Source: Streptomyces sp. NBC_00335
GTDB taxonomy: Bacteria; Actinomycetota; Actinomycetes; Streptomycetales; Streptomycetaceae
Reading direction: 5' to 3'
Assembly (NCBI RefSeq): GCF_036127095.1
Contig: NZ_CP108006.1
Location: 6,997,501 to 7,061,500 of the forward strand
DNA: 64,000 nucleotides
In this document: positions 29,480 through 37,738 of the stretch, one piece after another
Position numbering within the stretch: the first letter of the stretch is position 1
How the letters are laid out: every line of letters starts with the position of its first letter
The notes under the pieces: model-generated
Database searches by the model: none
What the model was told of the DNA's origin: nothing
What the model saw: only the letters and a program-made list of their open reading frames with translations
Made by a program: the position numbers and the translations under genes

Positions 29480-30112
29480 TTACAGGAGGCCGTGCCGCAT
29501 GGCCGTGGTCACCGCCGCGGTGCGGTCCGTGACCTCCAGCTTCGCGAAGATGCGCAGCATGTGCGTCTTGACCGTGGACTCCGCCACGAACAGCCGGCGG
29601 CCGATCTCGGCATTGGTCGCGCCCCCGGCGACCAGGCGGAGCACCTCCACCTCCCGGTCGGAGAGCCGCGGCAGCGACGGGCGGGTGCGGAGCCGGTCCA
29701 CCAGGCGGCCCGCCACCGTCGGGGCGAGGACCGTCTCGCCGCGCACGGCCGCCCGGACCGCGGCCGCCAGTTCCGCCCGCGCCATGTCCTTCAGCAGATA
29801 GCCCGCCGCCCCCGCCTCCACCGCGCGCAGGATGTCCCGGTCCTCCTCGTAGGTGGTCAGCACCACCACCCGTACCGGCAGCCGGGCCGCCGTGATGCGG
29901 GCGATCGATTCGACTCCGTCGCCACCCGGCATCCGCAGGTCCATCAGGATCAGGTCCAGGCCGCCTTCGGGGACCAGCCGCGCGGCGAGCGCCTCCGCCT
30001 GCGGGCCGTTCGAGGCCTCCGCGACGACCTCCAGGTCCGGTTCGGCGGCGAGCATGCCGCGCAGGCCCTCCCGTACCACCGGGTGGTCGTCGGCCAGCAG
30101 GATGCGGATCAT
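29480..30112 (-). CDS. NarL/LuxR-family response regulator
   Basis: Two-component regulator of 210 residues. The receiver domain has the acidic pair Asp8-Asp9, phospho-acceptor Asp58 (LILMDLRMPG), conserved Thr (VVLTTYE) and Lys (LLKDMA); the C-terminal LuxR-type helix-turn-helix is LSDREVEVLRLVAGGATN followed by ESTVKTHM. Its gene begins 13 bases after the kinase stop, so they are a pair. With the ABC exporter genes upstream this is a typical arrangement in which the regulator controls the exporter. Start ATG 30112. Confidence 0.95.
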   Translation of the reverse strand: MIRILLADDHPVVREGLRGMLAAEPDLEVVAEASNGPQAEALAARLVPEGGLDLILMDLRMPGGDGVESIARITAARLPVRVVVLTTYEEDRDILRAVEAGAAGYLLKDMARAELAAAVRAAVRGETVLAPTVAGRLVDRLRTRPSLPRLSDREVEVLRLVAGGATNAEIGRRLFVAESTVKTHMLRIFAKLEVTDRTAAVTTAMRHGLL

Positions 30113-30125
30113 CTCGTACGGCTCC

Positions 30126-31346
30126 TCAGCGGATCGGGAGGGTCACGGTGACGGTGGTTCCGGCCGAGGCGGCGCTGTCCACCCTCGCGGCGCCGCCCAC
30201 CTCCGCGGCGCGGGCGAACAGTCCCCGCAGGCCGTAGCCGGGGGCGGGGGCCGCCGGGTCGAAGCCCCGGCCGGTGTCCCGGACCGTGAGGGTCAGCTCG
30301 GAGCCCCCGTAGGCGAGGGACACCGCACAACGGGCCTGCGGTCCGGCGTGCTTGGCGGCGTTCGACAGGGATTCCTGGCAGGACCGCAGGGCCACCACCT
30401 CCAGCACCGCGGCCAGCGGCCGGACCTCCCCGGTCACCGAGACGGCCGCCGGCGGATCGTGCCGGGCCGCGAGCCGCCGTACCGCGTCGGGCAGCGAACC
30501 GCCGTCGAGATCGGCGGGCGCGCCGCCCGCGACCAGGGCGCGGGCCTCGGCCAGGTTCTGCCGGGCGGTGACGGCCATCAGGTCCAGATGGCGCCGGGCC
30601 CGCTCCGGATCGGTGTCCAGCTCCGACTGCACGGCCTGTACGAGCATCAGCAGACTGGTGAAGCCCTGGGCGAGGGTGTCGTGGATCTCGCGGGACATGC
30701 GTTCCCTTTCTGCGTGGGCGCCGCGTTCAGCGGAGAGCCGGGCCACCTCCTCCCGGCTGGCGTCGAGTTCCGCGATGAGGGAGGCCCGCTGCCGGCTCTG
30801 CTCGATGATCCGGATGATCCAGGCACCGAAGAAGGCGGAGAAGAGGAAGGTGACGAGCGCGCCGAGCCCGCTCGCGAAGACGAAGTGCCCCTCCGGCCGC
30901 CACACCAGCGCCCAGCCCGCCACCGGCAGCAGGCACAGCAGGCCCACCGCGGTGACCGCCCGCCGCAGCGGCAGCAGCATGAAGCACTGCGGGGCGAGGG
31001 CGAAGGTGATCAGCCGGGCCTCGCCGGCCAGGGCGGCGGCCGGCAGGAAGAGGGCCAGCGCCACGCCCAGGTAGCGGGCGGAGCGCCGGGACTCGGCGCC
31101 GGGCTCCAGCAGGAGCAGCGGGCGTCCGGCGCCCAGGTAGCAGGGGATCAGGAGGGCGAGCAGGGCGGCGGCGGTGATCCGGTACGCCGGCCCGGGGGAG
31201 TCCGCGCCGAGGACGAAGGCCGCGGTCGCGATCCACACGACCCCGAAGTAGAGGTCCCACGGCCCGAACGCGCGGTCCCAGACGTGGGACTCGCGCGCTC
31301 CGGCCGCCTCCGCGAAGCCGCTCAGCCGTCGCGCCGGTTCTTCCAC
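30126..31346 (-). CDS. Sensor histidine kinase (HisKA_3 type)
   Basis: Membrane kinase of about 406 residues. Five or so hydrophobic helices occupy residues 30-180 with almost no external loop, so the signal is likely sensed within or at the membrane, as in kinases of the DesK/LiaS kind. The phosphorylated His is His222 in SREIHDTLAQG. The ATP-binding region has the N box SCQESLSNAAKHA and G box DTGRGF ... GYGLRGL. The GTG at 31346 overlaps the permease stop by 25 bases and is the best start I see; no strong ribosome site is present, and start assignment is uncertain. Confidence 0.85.
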   Translation of the reverse strand: MEEPARRLSGFAEAAGARESHVWDRAFGPWDLYFGVVWIATAAFVLGADSPGPAYRITAAALLALLIPCYLGAGRPLLLLEPGAESRRSARYLGVALALFLPAAALAGEARLITFALAPQCFMLLPLRRAVTAVGLLCLLPVAGWALVWRPEGHFVFASGLGALVTFLFSAFFGAWIIRIIEQSRQRASLIAELDASREEVARLSAERGAHAERERMSREIHDTLAQGFTSLLMLVQAVQSELDTDPERARRHLDLMAVTARQNLAEARALVAGGAPADLDGGSLPDAVRRLAARHDPPAAVSVTGEVRPLAAVLEVVALRSCQESLSNAAKHAGPQARCAVSLAYGGSELTLTVRDTGRGFDPAAPAPGYGLRGLFARAAEVGGAARVDSAASAGTTVTVTLPIR

Positions 31347-32191
31347 TTGAAGGTCAGCAGGCACAGCACCAGCCCCCCGAGCACCCAGGCGCCCAGGACC
31401 AGGGCGACCCGCCCATACTCCCAGGCACCGGCCTGTTCGAAAACGGCCGCGGACTCGGGAAGGAACACCCCGCGCAGTCCCTGGCACATCCACTTGAGCG
31501 GGAACAGCGCACCGATGTTCAGCAGCCAGTCGGGGATCTGGTGGACCGGGATGAACACCCCTGAGATGAACTGCAGGATCAGGAAGGGCAGGACCACGAC
31601 CGAGCTGGCGCTCTTGCCGGACTTGGGCAGGCTGCTGATCGCGATGCCGAGCAGGGCGCAGCCGGCCAGGCCCAGGGTGAAGATCCACGCGAACGTCAGC
31701 CACTTCGCGGCGGACGTCGGCAGATCGAGGTCGAACAGGGTGGAGCCGACCAGCAGCAGGATCGCGGTCTCGGCGAGGCCGGTGGCCAGCACCATCCACA
31801 CCTTGCCGAGGAAGTACGCCGCCGGCGGCATCGGGGTCCCGCGCAGCCGGCGCAGCACCTTCTCGTCGCGTTCGACGGCGATGGAGATGCCGAGGGACTG
31901 GAAGCTGGTGGACATGATGCCGGCGGCGACCATGCCTGCCGCGTACATCTGGGAGGCGGTGACCCCGGTGCCCTCCATGCCTTCGCTGAAGATCGAGGCG
32001 AAGAGCGCGAGGAAGACGATGGGGAAGGCGAAGGTGAAGATCACCGCGTCGCGCTGGCGGACGAACTGCCTGATCTCCAGCACCCCGCGGCTCAGACCGA
32101 GGGACCAGGCGCCGGGCAGCGCCCCGGCCCCGCCCGTGCCCGTACGCGTGCCCGTGGCCTTGCCCGTACTCGTACCCGTCTGCGTGCTCAT
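31322..32191 (-). CDS. ABC-2 type transporter permease
   Basis: Exporter membrane subunit of 289 residues, with six predicted helices and the ABC-2 family signature region RRLRGTPMPPAAYFLGK after the second helix. The N-terminus is a Thr/Gly/Ser repeat (TGTSTGKATGTRTGTGG) likely to be cytoplasmic. Start ATG 32191 overlaps the ATPase stop (ATGA), showing translational coupling. It probably exports a drug, lipid or peptide; the substrate cannot be told from sequence. Confidence 0.92.
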   Translation of the reverse strand: MSTQTGTSTGKATGTRTGTGGAGALPGAWSLGLSRGVLEIRQFVRQRDAVIFTFAFPIVFLALFASIFSEGMEGTGVTASQMYAAGMVAAGIMSTSFQSLGISIAVERDEKVLRRLRGTPMPPAAYFLGKVWMVLATGLAETAILLLVGSTLFDLDLPTSAAKWLTFAWIFTLGLAGCALLGIAISSLPKSGKSASSVVVLPFLILQFISGVFIPVHQIPDWLLNIGALFPLKWMCQGLRGVFLPESAAVFEQAGAWEYGRVALVLGAWVLGGLVLCLLTFKWKNRRDG

Positions 32192-33066
32192 CGGGGCTCC
32201 CCCTGCCGCGTCGTGTTCCGGTCGAGCTGGCCCGTGAGGCGCAGGTACACGTCCTCCAGGGTGGGTCGGGTGATCCTCAGGTCGGGGACCTCCCCGTCGA
32301 AGCGGGCCGCGAGTTCCGCGACCGTACGGGTGGGCGTCTCGGTGGAGGTGCTGCGCGGGCCGCCGTCCCGGTCGGTCCACTCGACGGTGGCGCCGGTCCC
32401 GAGGCGGGCGCGCAGTGCGGCCGGCTCGCCCTCGGCCACGACCTTGCCGCGGGCGATGACCGCGAGCCGGTCGGCGAGGGCCTCGGCCTCCTCCAGGTAG
32501 TGGGTGGTGAGCACGATGGTGGTGCCCGAGTCGGACAGCAGCCGGATCAGGTCCCAGAACTGCCGCCGGGCCGCCGGGTCGAAACCGGTCGTGGGCTCGT
32601 CCAGGAGCAGCAGCTCGGGGTCGCCGATGACCCCGAGCGCCACGTCGAGGCGGCGCCGCTGCCCGCCGGAGAGGGTCTTGAGCCGGTGGCCGCGCTTGCC
32701 CTCCAGGCCGACCAGGGCGATCACCTCGGCCGGATCGCGCGGGGCCGGGTAGTAGCGGGCGAAGTGCTCGACCGTCTCCCGTACCGTCAGTTCGGCGGGC
32801 GCCGACTCGTCCTGCCAGACGATGCCGACGCGCGAGCGCCAGGCCCGGCCGGCGGTCGCGGGGTCCGCGCCGAGGACGAGCACCTCGCCGCCGTCCCGCT
32901 CCCGGTGCCCCTGGAGTATTTCCACCGTGGTGCTCTTGCCGGCGCCGTTGGGCCCCAGGAGGCCGAAGACCTCGCCCCGCCGGATCGTCAGGTCCAGTCC
33001 GTCCACTGCGGTGACCTCGCCGTACTGCTTGCGGAGCCCCCGTACTTCCACCGCGTTCTCTGTCAT
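32188..33066 (-). CDS. ABC transporter ATP-binding protein (DrrA-like)
   Basis: ATPase subunit of 292 residues. Walker A GPNGAGKST at 38-46, Q-loop WQDES, signature LSGGQ, Walker B LLLLDEPTTG, and H-loop TTHYLEEAE. A C-terminal domain of about 70 residues ends ITRPTLEDVYLRLTG, usual in drug and lipid exporters of the DrrA type. I chose ATG 33066 (MTENAVEV); an ATG nine bases earlier (33075) is an alternative, since GGGAG lies very close to 33066. First gene of a four-gene unit: ATPase, permease, kinase, regulator. Confidence 0.93.
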   Translation of the reverse strand: MTENAVEVRGLRKQYGEVTAVDGLDLTIRRGEVFGLLGPNGAGKSTTVEILQGHRERDGGEVLVLGADPATAGRAWRSRVGIVWQDESAPAELTVRETVEHFARYYPAPRDPAEVIALVGLEGKRGHRLKTLSGGQRRRLDVALGVIGDPELLLLDEPTTGFDPAARRQFWDLIRLLSDSGTTIVLTTHYLEEAEALADRLAVIARGKVVAEGEPAALRARLGTGATVEWTDRDGGPRSTSTETPTRTVAELAARFDGEVPDLRITRPTLEDVYLRLTGQLDRNTTRQGEPR

Positions 33067-33222
33067 GTCTCCCATGGTGTGGCGGAAGCCCGCCCACCGG
33101 TCCCCCCGTGCGTACCGCCTCCTGTCCGTCGATCGGTGGACAGTCGCCGGACGGTGGACAGCCCGGCCGGGTACGGCACAATGGCCGGTGCTTGTTGACC
33201 TTGCAGATGTGGAGCGGGCCGG

Positions 33223-33843
33223 ATGACGACACGAGGGACCGATACGGACACCGCCGAGCCGCGGACGGCCGTCGGCGGCAGCCGGGCGCTCGCCCTGCTG
33301 CTGGTGATCACGGGAGCCGCGGGTCTGCTCGCCGCCTGGGTCATCACGATCGACAAGTTCAAGCTGCTGGAGGACCCGGACTTCGTCCCGGGCTGCAGCC
33401 TCAACCCGATCGTCTCCTGCGGCAACATCATGAAGAGCGACCAGGCGTCGGTCTTCGGCTTCCCGAACCCGATGCTGGGCCTGGTCGCCTACGGCATGGT
33501 CGTGTGCGTCGGCATGAGCCTGCTCGCACGGGCGCGCTTCCCGCGCTGGTACTGGCTCACCCTGAACGCCGGGATGCTCTTCGGCGTCGGCTTCTGCACC
33601 TGGCTGATGTACCAGTCGCTGTACAACATCAACTCCCTGTGCCTGTGGTGCTGCCTGGCCTGGGTCGCCACCATCGTCATGTTCTGGTACGTCACCTCGC
33701 ACAACGTCCGCCACAGGCTGCTGCCGGCCCCCGGCTGGCTGCGCGGCCTCTTCGACGAGTTCACCTGGGTGCTGCCCGTCCTGCACATCGGGATCATCGG
33801 GATGCTGATCCTGACCCGCTGGTGGGACTTCTGGATGTCCTGA
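33223..33843 (+). CDS. Vitamin K epoxide reductase (VKOR) family protein
   Basis: Integral membrane thiol oxidoreductase of 206 residues with four or five helices. The active-site pair is Cys140-Leu-Trp-Cys143 (SLCLWCC) and the loop pair Cys58 and Cys66 (GCSLNPIVSCG) are all present. In actinobacteria VKOR proteins pass electrons to menaquinone and reoxidise DsbA-like partners, forming disulfides outside the cell. There is no fused thioredoxin domain here and no DsbA gene next to it. Start ATG 33223 with TGGAGC upstream. Divergent from the ABC operon; next gene is rarA. Confidence 0.93.
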   Translation: MTTRGTDTDTAEPRTAVGGSRALALLLVITGAAGLLAAWVITIDKFKLLEDPDFVPGCSLNPIVSCGNIMKSDQASVFGFPNPMLGLVAYGMVVCVGMSLLARARFPRWYWLTLNAGMLFGVGFCTWLMYQSLYNINSLCLWCCLAWVATIVMFWYVTSHNVRHRLLPAPGWLRGLFDEFTWVLPVLHIGIIGMLILTRWWDFWMS

Positions 33844-33899
33844 CCTCCTGACCTCCCGCCCACCTGATCCGTCCGGACGGGAGTGTCGGTGGGCTCGCA

Positions 33900-33905
33900 T
33901 AGGCT
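33900..33905 (+). promoter_or_regulatory. Possible -10 box of rarA (leaderless)
   Basis: TAGGCT ends six bases before GTG 33912, with no ribosome site in between. Confidence 0.45.
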
Positions 33906-33911
33906 TCCGGT

Positions 33912-35267
33912 GTGGAACCAGATCTCTTCACCGCAGCCGCCGAAGACCGCCAGGCGAAGGACCCCTCCAGTTCTCCGCTCGCCGTCCGGATGCGTCCGCG
34001 CACCCTGGACGAGGTCGTCGGGCAGCAGCACCTGCTGAAGCCCGGCTCCCCGCTGCGCCGGCTCGTCGGGGACGGAGCGGGCGGTCCCGCCGGCGCCTCC
34101 TCGGTGATCCTCTGGGGCCCGCCGGGCATCGGTAAGACCACGCTCGCGTACGTGGTGAGCCAGGCGACGAAGAAGCGGTTCGTCGAGCTGTCCGCGATCA
34201 CCGCCGGTGTGAAGGAAGTACGGGCCGTCATCGAGGGCGCCAAGCGGGCGGCCGGCGGATACGGCAAGGACACCGTCCTCTTCCTCGACGAGATCCACCG
34301 CTTCAGCAAGGCGCAGCAGGACTCGCTGCTGCCGGCCGTGGAGAACCGCTGGGTCACGCTGATCGCCGCGACCACGGAGAACCCGTACTTCTCGATCATC
34401 TCCCCGCTGCTGTCCCGCTCGCTGCTGCTGACGCTGGAACCGCTGACGGACGAGGACCTGAGCGCCCTGATGCACCGGGCGCTGACGGAGGAACGGGGCC
34501 TCGGGGGCGCGGTCACCCTGCCCGCGGACGCGGAGGCGCACCTGCTGCGGATCGCCGGCGGAGACGCGCGGCGCGCGCTGACGGCCCTGGAAGCGGGCGC
34601 GGGCTCGGCGATCGCCAAGGGGGAGCCGGAGATCAGCCTCCAGACGGTGGAGGAGGCCGTCGACCGGGCCGCGGTGAAGTACGACCGGGACGGCGACCAG
34701 CACTACGACGTGGCGAGCGCGCTGATCAAGTCGATCCGGGGCTCGGACGTGGACGCGGCGCTGCACTATCTGGCCCGCATGATCGAAGCGGGGGAGGACC
34801 CGCGGTTCATCGCGCGCCGGCTGATGATCTCGGCCAGCGAGGACATCGGACTGGCCGACCCGACGGCCCTGCCGCTCGCCGTGGCCGCCGCCCAGGCGGT
34901 GGCGATGATCGGCTTCCCGGAGGCCTCGCTCACGCTGTCGCACGTGACGATCGCGCTGGCGCTGGCCCCGAAGTCGAACACCGCGACGACGGCGATCGGC
35001 GCGGCGCTGGCCGATGTCCGGGCCGGACTGGCGGGGACCGTCCCGGCGCACCTCCGCGACGGCCACTACAAGGGGGCGGCGAAGCTGGGGCACGCGGTGG
35101 GGTACGTGTACCCGCACGACGTGCCCGGCGCGATTGCTGCGCAGCAGTACGCGCCGGATGCCGTGCACGGCAAGCGGTACTACGAGCCGACCCGGTACGG
35201 GGCCGAAGCCCGTTACGCGGACGTGGTGGAAAAGGTCCGCGAGCGGCTCCGGGGCGCCGGCTCCTGA
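33912..35267 (+). CDS. rarA: Replication-associated recombination protein RarA (MgsA)
   Basis: AAA+ ATPase of 451 residues acting at stalled replication forks. Walker [10 protein letters not shown] and Walker B FLDEIHRF are clear; sensor 1 lies in [10 protein letters not shown]; the C-terminal tetramerisation domain includes [19 protein letters not shown] and the conserved [15 protein letters not shown]. Length is normal. The GTG start has a -10-like TAGGCT six bases upstream and no ribosome site, which suggests leaderless translation. Confidence 0.95.
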   Translation: MEPDLFTAAAEDRQAKDPSSSPLAVRMRPRTLDEVVGQQHLLKPGSPLRRLVGDGAGGPAGASSVILWGPPGIGKTTLAYVVSQATKKRFVELSAITAGVKEVRAVIEGAKRAAGGYGKDTVLFLDEIHRFSKAQQDSLLPAVENRWVTLIAATTENPYFSIISPLLSRSLLLTLEPLTDEDLSALMHRALTEERGLGGAVTLPADAEAHLLRIAGGDARRALTALEAGAGSAIAKGEPEISLQTVEEAVDRAAVKYDRDGDQHYDVASALIKSIRGSDVDAALHYLARMIEAGEDPRFIARRLMISASEDIGLADPTALPLAVAAAQAVAMIGFPEASLTLSHVTIALALAPKSNTATTAIGAALADVRAGLAGTVPAHLRDGHYKGAAKLGHAVGYVYPHDVPGAIAAQQYAPDAVHGKRYYEPTRYGAEARYADVVEKVRERLRGAGS

Positions 35268-35367
35268 CCTGCGGGGCCGCTCCCGGGGGCGCCGCCCCCG
35301 GACCCCCGCGCCTCCAACGCCGGCGGGGCTGAATGCGGCTGAGGCCGGGGCTTCACCCCGCGCAGCG
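35268..35367. repeat. Single-arm copy of the intergenic repeat after rarA
   Basis: Begins one base after the rarA stop. Contains GCCCCCGGACCCCCGCGCCT, then AACGCCGGCGGGGCTGAA, then GGGGCTTCACCCCGCGCAGC, in the order found at 29.3 kb and 11.8 kb. No inverted partner arm. A small GGGGGCGCCGCCCCC stem is present within it and could terminate rarA transcription. Confidence 0.65.
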
Positions 35368-35404
35368 GCGTCGTGTCGCGGGTGCCGGGCAAGAGGGCCG
35401 GGCC

Positions 35405-35410
35405 TAGGCT
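35405..35410 (+). promoter_or_regulatory. Possible -10 box of the HNH-family lipoprotein gene
   Basis: TAGGCT, seven bases before ATG 35418; again no ribosome site between them. Confidence 0.45.
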
Positions 35411-35417
35411 CCGTCGC

Positions 35418-36128
35418 ATGGGACGTCCCGCTCCGCTCATCGCCGTCGCGGCCACGCTGCTGCTCAGTGGGTGTCACCACGGAGACGGCGAAAGGGCACA
35501 GGCCAGCGCCGCCGCACTCGTCGCCCAGGTCCCCCTCGCGAGCGCCGGGTTCCCGCCCACCGCGGCCACGGCCAAGACCCAGCTGGGCAAGCTCAAGGTC
35601 GAGTGGGGCAAGAACTGGGAGACGTACAAGCGCGAGAACTTCGGCAAGTACTGGTCCGACGAGACCGACGCCATCGGCGGACGCAACGGCTGCGACACCC
35701 GCGACGACGTCCTGCGCAGGGACCTCCGGGAGCTGCGCGAGGGCGACAGGAACCCCTGCGTCGTGCTGTCCGGGGTGCTGAAGGATCCGTACACGGGGAA
35801 GGAGCTCCCCTATTACTACCGCCGCGCCTCGCAGATCCAGACCGACCACGTCGTCGCCCTCGGCGCCGCCTGGCGCGGGGGCGCGTACGCCTGGACCCCG
35901 CAGCGGCGCCTGGAGTACGCCAACGACCTGGACGTGCTGCTCGCCGTGGACAAGCAGACCAACTACGACAAGAGCAGCAAGACCGCGGACAAGTGGAAGC
36001 CGCCCCAGAAGGGCTACTGGTGCGAGTACGCGCGGCGGTACACCGGGATCAAGGCGAAGTACGGGCTCTCCGTGACCCCGCCGGAGAAGCAGGCGCTGCA
36101 GGAGATGCTCGGCACCTGCCCGGCCTAG
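35418..36128 (+). CDS. HNH-family (DUF1524-like) nuclease lipoprotein
   Basis: Secreted protein of 236 residues. A short signal peptide ends in the lipobox LLLSGC (Cys19), so it should be a lipoprotein on the outer face of the membrane. The nuclease-like region has TDHVVALGAAW (Asp143, His144), then EYANDLDVLLAVD (Asn169) and NYDKSSKTADKW, the D-H...N...K arrangement of secreted DUF1524/HNH nucleases. Cys92 and Cys114 may form a disulfide. Extracellular DNA breakdown for nutrients is the likely job, by inference only. Common and usually multicopy in Streptomyces. Confidence 0.88.
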   Translation: MGRPAPLIAVAATLLLSGCHHGDGERAQASAAALVAQVPLASAGFPPTAATAKTQLGKLKVEWGKNWETYKRENFGKYWSDETDAIGGRNGCDTRDDVLRRDLRELREGDRNPCVVLSGVLKDPYTGKELPYYYRRASQIQTDHVVALGAAWRGGAYAWTPQRRLEYANDLDVLLAVDKQTNYDKSSKTADKWKPPQKGYWCEYARRYTGIKAKYGLSVTPPEKQALQEMLGTCPA

Positions 36129-36142
36129 CCCGCCCAGTCGGC

Positions 36143-37033
36143 CTAACCGGCGAAGAGGGTGCTCATCGCCCGGCGCAGGCCGCAGACGTCGGTCACCGGC
36201 TCCGGGAAGTCGAAGCGGGCGTCGAAGGCGGTGGCGCCGCGGGTGAAGCGCACGCGCAGGCCCAGCCGGTCCAGCGCGAGGGGGACCGCCGTCAGGTCCG
36301 CCGTCTCCCGGGTGCCCAGCAGGCCGCACAGGTCACCCATCCGGTCCCCGTGCGAAGAGGCCAGGTGCTGGAGGAGCTCCGTCTCGTGGGCCACCATCGG
36401 GTCGGGCTCGGCCCCGGCCAGCAGCTCGGGGTCCACGTGCTCGGCCCCCCACAGGTCGTCCACGGAGATCTCGCCGACCTCCAGGCGCAGCAGCATCCAG
36501 GCGGGCCGCCCGGCGGGCGGAGCGTCGAGGGACTCGGTCAGGCCGAGGAGCTCGCCGACCGGGTGCCGCTCGGCCAGCAGCGCCGCGCAGGCCGCCCGCT
36601 CGGCGGCCCCGCGCACCGGCGTGAGCCACCCGGCGAGCCAGGCGCGGCCTCGGATACGATGGGGCACGGACACCGGCGCCACATCCGTGATCTCGATCAC
36701 GGCGGTGAGGTCGTCGTCCTGGGCGTGAGCGGCTGCCCTGGCAGCCGCGGATTCCCCTGATACCAGGAGAATCACGTCCCCGTCCGGGGTGACGGTCCTT
36801 GCGGCCGGCATCCCTGTCCCGAACTCCCCCTGGTCACGAGCACCGGGGAGCGTGAGGGATACTGAGGCGTTGGACTCTACGAGGGTTCGTACGCGTTCGG
36901 CTCCGGTGAGCTGCCGAACGCCTTCCCTGGGACGCGGCTGACCTTGCTTATCGTCGCCGAAAGCAGATCCTGTTTCGTTTGGATCTGAACTTCGGTGCGC
37001 ACTGGGCAGGGGGATCCCATGTGGTCGAGACAT
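36143..37033 (-). CDS. DUF2470 domain protein under an iron box
   Basis: Protein of 296 residues. The C-terminal part (about 215-295) with PDPMVAHETELLQHLASSHGD, GLLG and FDARFDFPEPV is the DUF2470 fold, which is found fused to pyridoxamine-oxidase-like barrels in haem-degrading HugZ/HutZ-type proteins. The middle part (about 45-180) has a split-barrel look (ERVRTLVESNASVSLTLPG ... DGDVILLVSGES). The first 40 residues are polar and low in GC. Start ATG 37033 has GAGGAGG five bases upstream. A 19-base iron box lies 15 bases before the start, so the gene is probably repressed by iron; haem or iron handling is the inferred role. Confidence 0.8.
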   Translation of the reverse strand: MSRPHGIPLPSAHRSSDPNETGSAFGDDKQGQPRPREGVRQLTGAERVRTLVESNASVSLTLPGARDQGEFGTGMPAARTVTPDGDVILLVSGESAAARAAAHAQDDDLTAVIEITDVAPVSVPHRIRGRAWLAGWLTPVRGAAERAACAALLAERHPVGELLGLTESLDAPPAGRPAWMLLRLEVGEISVDDLWGAEHVDPELLAGAEPDPMVAHETELLQHLASSHGDRMGDLCGLLGTRETADLTAVPLALDRLGLRVRFTRGATAFDARFDFPEPVTDVCGLRRAMSTLFAG

Positions 37034-37047
37034 TACGTCCTCCTCGC

Positions 37048-37066
37048 TAAGGTAAGCCTCACCTAA
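37048..37066. promoter_or_regulatory. Iron box (DtxR/IdeR/DmdR operator)
   Basis: TAAGGTAAGCCTCACCTAA matches the palindromic consensus TWAGGTWAGSCTWACCTWA at 18 of 19 positions. It lies between the divergent DUF2470 gene and rpsD. On the minus strand TTCACG and TAAGTT 17 bases apart would place the start of DUF2470 transcription within the box. Confidence 0.85.
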
Positions 37067-37088
37067 CTTACATGGAGGTAGGTTCCAC

Positions 37089-37700
37089 GTGAACCAGAAG
37101 CGACCCAAGGTCAAGAAGTCGCGTGCCCTCGGCATTGCGCTGACCCCGAAGGCCGTCAAGTACTTCGAGGCCCGCCCCTACCCGCCGGGCGAGCACGGCC
37201 GTGGCCGCAAGCAGAACTCGGACTACAAGGTTCGTCTGCTGGAGAAGCAGCGTCTGCGCGCTCAGTACGACATCTCTGAGCGTCAGATGGCCCGCGCGTA
37301 CGACCGCGCCAAGAAGGCCGAAGGCAAGACGGGCGAGGCGCTGGTCGTCGAGCTCGAGCGTCGCCTCGACGCCCTGGTTCTGCGTTCGGGCATTGCCCGC
37401 ACCATCTACCAGGCTCGCCAGATGGTCGTTCACGGCCACATCGAGGTCAACGGCGACAAGGTCGACAAGCCGTCGTTCCGCGTCCGTCCGGACGACGTCA
37501 TCACGGTGCGCGAGCGCAGCCGCGAGAAGGTTCCGTTCCAGGTTGCCCGTGAGGGTGGCTACGCAGGCGAGGGCGAAACCCCGCGTTACCTGCAGGTCAA
37601 CCTGAAGGCCCTGGCCTTCCGCCTGGACCGCGACCCGAACCGCAAGGAAATCCCGGTCATCTGCGACGAGCAGCTGGTCGTCGAGTACTACGCCCGCTGA
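37089..37700 (+). CDS. rpsD: 30S ribosomal protein S4
   Basis: Small-subunit assembly protein of 203 residues that binds 16S rRNA; also shapes the mRNA entry site. The S4 RNA-binding domain is at about 95-155 ([20 protein letters not shown]). The N-terminus begins [14 protein letters not shown] and has no cysteine cluster, so it is a zinc-free form. GTG 37089 is preceded by GGAGGT. An iron box lies in its 5' region on the shared promoter segment. A terminator follows. It is alone, not in the usual rpsM-rpsK-rpsD-rpoA cluster, as is normal in Streptomyces. Confidence 0.96.
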   Translation: MNQKRPKVKKSRALGIALTPKAVKYFEARPYPPGEHGRGRKQNSDYKVRLLEKQRLRAQYDISERQMARAYDRAKKAEGKTGEALVVELERRLDALVLRSGIARTIYQARQMVVHGHIEVNGDKVDKPSFRVRPDDVITVRERSREKVPFQVAREGGYAGEGETPRYLQVNLKALAFRLDRDPNRKEIPVICDEQLVVEYYAR

Positions 37701-37738
37701 TCCAGCAGTACCAGCGGACGTAGCCCTCACAGGCTGGT

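Noticed and set aside
37089..37130. Missing zinc-binding cysteines at the N-terminus of S4 as a sign of a zinc-starvation paralogue
   Set aside because: It is the sole rpsD at its normal Streptomyces locus and zinc-free S4 is common; no Zur-like site was seen. The box upstream fits iron, not zinc, control.
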